In this document: piece after piece, positions 61,776 to 64,000 of the stretch | Numbering within the stretch: the stretch's first letter is position 1 | How the letters are laid out: each line of letters begins with the position of its first letter | NCBI GenBank assembly: GCA_902388495.1 | Contig: CABMPP010000002.1 | Location: 124,001-188,000, forward strand | DNA from: an uncultured Bacteroides sp. | Lineage (GTDB): Bacteria; Bacteroidota; Bacteroidia; Bacteroidales; Bacteroidaceae | DNA: 64,000 nt | Direction: 5' to 3' | The notes under the pieces: generated by a model | Databases searched by the model: none | What the model was told of the DNA's origin: nothing | What the model saw: only the letters and a program-made list of their open reading frames with translations | Program-made: the position numbers and the translations under genes

Positions 61776-63401
61776 ATGAAGAAATTCCTTAGCATTATTA
61801 CAGTATGTATATGCACCGTGATGGTGCAAGCACAGAAACCGAATAATGAAGCCATACGTAAACTGCAAATGGCTGAGTTCGCCATCGCTAACCTGTACGT
61901 AGACAAAGTAGACGAAGATAAGCTGGTAGAAGAAGCCATCATCAAGATGCTGGCACAGCTCGACCCGCACTCTACCTACAACAATGCCGAAGAGGTGAAG
62001 AAGATGAACGAACCCCTGCAAGGAAACTTCGAAGGTATCGGCGTACAGTTCCAGATGATAGAAGACACCCTGCTTGTGATACAACCCGTGAGCAACGGTC
62101 CGTCCGAAAAGGTAGGCATCCTTGCCGGCGACCGTATTGTAGCCGTAAACGATACCGCCATTGCCGGAGTAAAGATGAGCACAGAGGACATTATGAGCCG
62201 TCTGCGCGGTCCGAAGGACTCCGAAGTGAAGCTCACCATCGTACGCCGCGGAGTAGACGATTCACTCTACTTCACTGTAAAACGTGATAAGATACCCATC
62301 CTTAGCCTGGACGCCGCTTACATGATACAGCCCAAGACCGGCTATATACGTATCAACCGTTTCGGAGCCACCACTGCCGAGGAATTTACTACCGCCCTGA
62401 AGGGACTTCAGAAGAAAGGCATGAAGGACCTCATCCTTGACCTGCAAGGCAACGGCGGAGGTTATCTGAATGCCGCCATCGACCTCGCCAACGAATTCCT
62501 TCAACAGAAAGAGTTGATAGTCTATACCGAGGGCAGGGCTGCACGCCGCAGTGACTTCTTCGCCAAAGGTACCGGAAACTTCAAGAACGGACGCCTCATC
62601 GTACTGGTAGACGAGTACTCTGCTTCCGCCAGCGAAATCTTGACCGGCGCCATACAAGATTGGGACAGAGGTGTAGTGGTAGGACGCCGTACCTTCGGCA
62701 AAGGTCTGGTACAACGCCCCATCGACTTGCCGGACGGTTCCATGATACGCCTTACCATCGCCCGTTACTATACCCCTTCTGGACGTTGCATCCAGAAGCC
62801 TTATGACAACACCGCCAATCTGGACGGCAGAGTCAAAGGAGATGATAACCAGGAAAAATACAACCTGGAGCTGGTAGAACGCTTCAACCACGGCGAAATG
62901 ATTCATGCCGACAGCATCCACTTTGCCGACTCCCTGAAAGTACAGACCAAACGCCTGGGACGTACCGTCTATGGCGGCGGAGGCATCATGCCGGACTACT
63001 TCGTTCCGATAGATACCACCCAATACACCGACTACCACCGCAACCTGGTGGCCAAAGGCGTAGTTATCAAATCGACCACCGGCTACATTGAGAAACACCG
63101 GAAAGAGCTGAAGGACAAATACAAGAAGTTCGAGACCTTCAACGATAAGTTTGAAATAAACGATAACTTCCTGGCCGACATACGCGCCATGGCCGACAAA
63201 GAGAAGATAGAGTTCAACGAAAGCCAGTACAACCAATCGTTGCCGCTCATCAAAGCACAACTCAAAGCATTGATAGCCCGCGATCTGTGGGATATGAACG
63301 AGTATTACCAGGTAATGAATTCGATGAACAACAGCGTGCAGCAGGCTTTGAAACTCCTGCAAAGCGATGCCTACGAACAAACTCTAAAAGCCAAGCCATG
63401 A
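61776..63401 (+). CDS. S41-family C-terminal processing protease
   Basis: The protein has 541 residues with a signal peptide (LSIITVCICTVMVQA). It has a PDZ domain (about residues 85-160, GIGVQFQMIEDTLLVIQPV), then the S41 catalytic core with Ser284 in YSASASE and Lys309 in TFGKG, the usual Ser-Lys dyad 25 residues apart. The C-terminal 180 residues form a helical domain. It is an exported periplasmic tail-specific protease. It lies 14 bp after coaD and closes the 58283-63401 run. Confidence 0.93.
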   Translation: MKKFLSIITVCICTVMVQAQKPNNEAIRKLQMAEFAIANLYVDKVDEDKLVEEAIIKMLAQLDPHSTYNNAEEVKKMNEPLQGNFEGIGVQFQMIEDTLLVIQPVSNGPSEKVGILAGDRIVAVNDTAIAGVKMSTEDIMSRLRGPKDSEVKLTIVRRGVDDSLYFTVKRDKIPILSLDAAYMIQPKTGYIRINRFGATTAEEFTTALKGLQKKGMKDLILDLQGNGGGYLNAAIDLANEFLQQKELIVYTEGRAARRSDFFAKGTGNFKNGRLIVLVDEYSASASEILTGAIQDWDRGVVVGRRTFGKGLVQRPIDLPDGSMIRLTIARYYTPSGRCIQKPYDNTANLDGRVKGDDNQEKYNLELVERFNHGEMIHADSIHFADSLKVQTKRLGRTVYGGGGIMPDYFVPIDTTQYTDYHRNLVAKGVVIKSTTGYIEKHRKELKDKYKKFETFNDKFEINDNFLADIRAMADKEKIEFNESQYNQSLPLIKAQLKALIARDLWDMNEYYQVMNSMNNSVQQALKLLQSDAYEQTLKAKP

Positions 63402-63431
63402 GATAGAAACCTTAGCCCAATCTAATTTATC

Positions 63432-64000
63432 ATGAAACGCCTCATAACGATACTTGTACTTCTGCAATGGGCCATTGCCTGTATAGGTCAAGCTTATGAG
63501 TCAGACATTTATTTCTCCCATTTGGATAATACCAACGGGCTCTCTTCCAATGAAATCACCTGCATCTTCAAAGATTCACGCGGTTTCATGTGGTTTGGAA
63601 CTGTCTCGCACATCAATCGTTATGATGCCAATTCCTTCAAGACGTTCCAGCACCGCGAGAACGGGGCGCCTTTTTCAGAAGAAACCGTCTTCAGGATGAG
63701 CGAGACTAAAGACGGGCTTCTCTGGATTACTTACAAAGACCAACAAATCAGCGTTTTCAACCCAGAGAAGAACACCTTTCACACAGCTTCCGAGATAGCC
63801 CGTTCACTCAACATATCGCAAGAGATTTACCAAGTATTTCCTGCAATAGACAATAATCTGCTTTTTACCGACAAGCAAGGCAATGTATATCTTTACAGTT
63901 ACTTTGCGAAGACCGTAACCACTCTCAAGAACAATCAGGAGCAATGTCCGGTTTCGGCTATAGCCATCTACGAAAGCGAAATGTACCTGCTATACAGCAA
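63432..64000 (+). CDS. two-component regulator-propeller sensor, N-terminal part only
   Basis: An open frame runs from an ATG at 63432 to the window edge (189 complete codons). A signal peptide (ILVLLQWAIACIGQA) is followed by FSHLDNTNGLSSNEITCIFKDSRGFMWFGT, broken here as YFSHLDNTNGLSSN and RGFMWFGT, which is the opening of a two-component-regulator propeller as in both full sensors in this window. LLWITYKDQQ marks a second repeat. The kinase and DNA-binding parts, if present, lie outside. It could be a hybrid sensor or a shorter propeller protein. It starts 30 bp after the S41 gene. Confidence 0.82.
   Translation, partial: MKRLITILVLLQWAIACIGQAYESDIYFSHLDNTNGLSSNEITCIFKDSRGFMWFGTVSHINRYDANSFKTFQHRENGAPFSEETVFRMSETKDGLLWITYKDQQISVFNPEKNTFHTASEIARSLNISQEIYQVFPAIDNNLLFTDKQGNVYLYSYFAKTVTTLKNNQEQCPVSAIAIYESEMYLLYS

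Noticed and set aside
62262..63380. Minus-strand open frame of 372 codons opposite the S41 protease gene
   Set aside because: It is fully inside a well-supported gene with an intact catalytic dyad, and its translation has no recognisable motif.

Overview
The window looks like a chromosomal segment of a gut Bacteroides. The evidence is two SusC/SusD-type polysaccharide utilisation loci (PULs), two full-length hybrid two-component sensors plus the start of a third protein with the same propeller sensor, many lipoproteins with acidic residues after the lipobox cysteine, and start regions that carry the Bacteroides -7 promoter box TAnnTTTG instead of strong Shine-Dalgarno sites. The species cannot be fixed from this sequence alone.

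Layout. 1-1946: tail of a membrane protein, a LiaF-like membrane protein and a membrane-anchored LytTR regulator. 2115-4285 (minus): flotillin with a small NfeD-like partner. 4718-9163: AAA-ATPase/nuclease-like protein, acetyltransferase with a YoaP-like tail, M50-type membrane protease and a VanX-like lipoprotein dipeptidase, the last three joined by ATGA overlaps. 9211-10419: methyltransferase. 10904-32207: PUL1, with a sensor, a reversed GH43-like gene, an IPT/NHL lipoprotein, SusC, SusD, a DUF1735/DUF4361-type lipoprotein, a beta-helix lipoprotein, GH2, GH20 and GH3. 32667-36689: a TonB-dependent receptor and a secreted phosphatase. 36788-53770: PUL2, a seven-gene minus-strand operon (three sulfatases, a heparinase-II/III-fold lyase, SusC, SusD, GH88) with a divergent sensor; it is visibly AT-richer than its flanks. 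53816-64000: unknown lipoprotein, MscS channel, Ca/Na antiporter, GNAT-like protein, topoisomerase IV B subunit, coaD, S41 protease and the start of a third propeller sensor.

How the genes work together. In PUL2 the lyase would cut a sulfated uronic-acid glycan, GH88 would remove the unsaturated uronate and three Ser-type sulfatases would strip sulfate; a glycosaminoglycan-like substrate is the simplest reading. PUL1 has hexosaminidase, GH2 and GH3 exo-enzymes, but its substrate is not evident.

The most unusual signal is non-coding. A roughly 220-330 bp intergenic module occurs twice (10410-10736 and 32214-32430). It contains three unrelated tandem-repeat families that all have a period of exactly 22 bp, and over the shared span the two copies differ in length by exactly three 22-bp units. 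Other non-coding structures are a dispersed long inverted repeat with a compensatory base change (1975-2049 and 32438-32514) and a nested REP-like palindrome (35516-35706).
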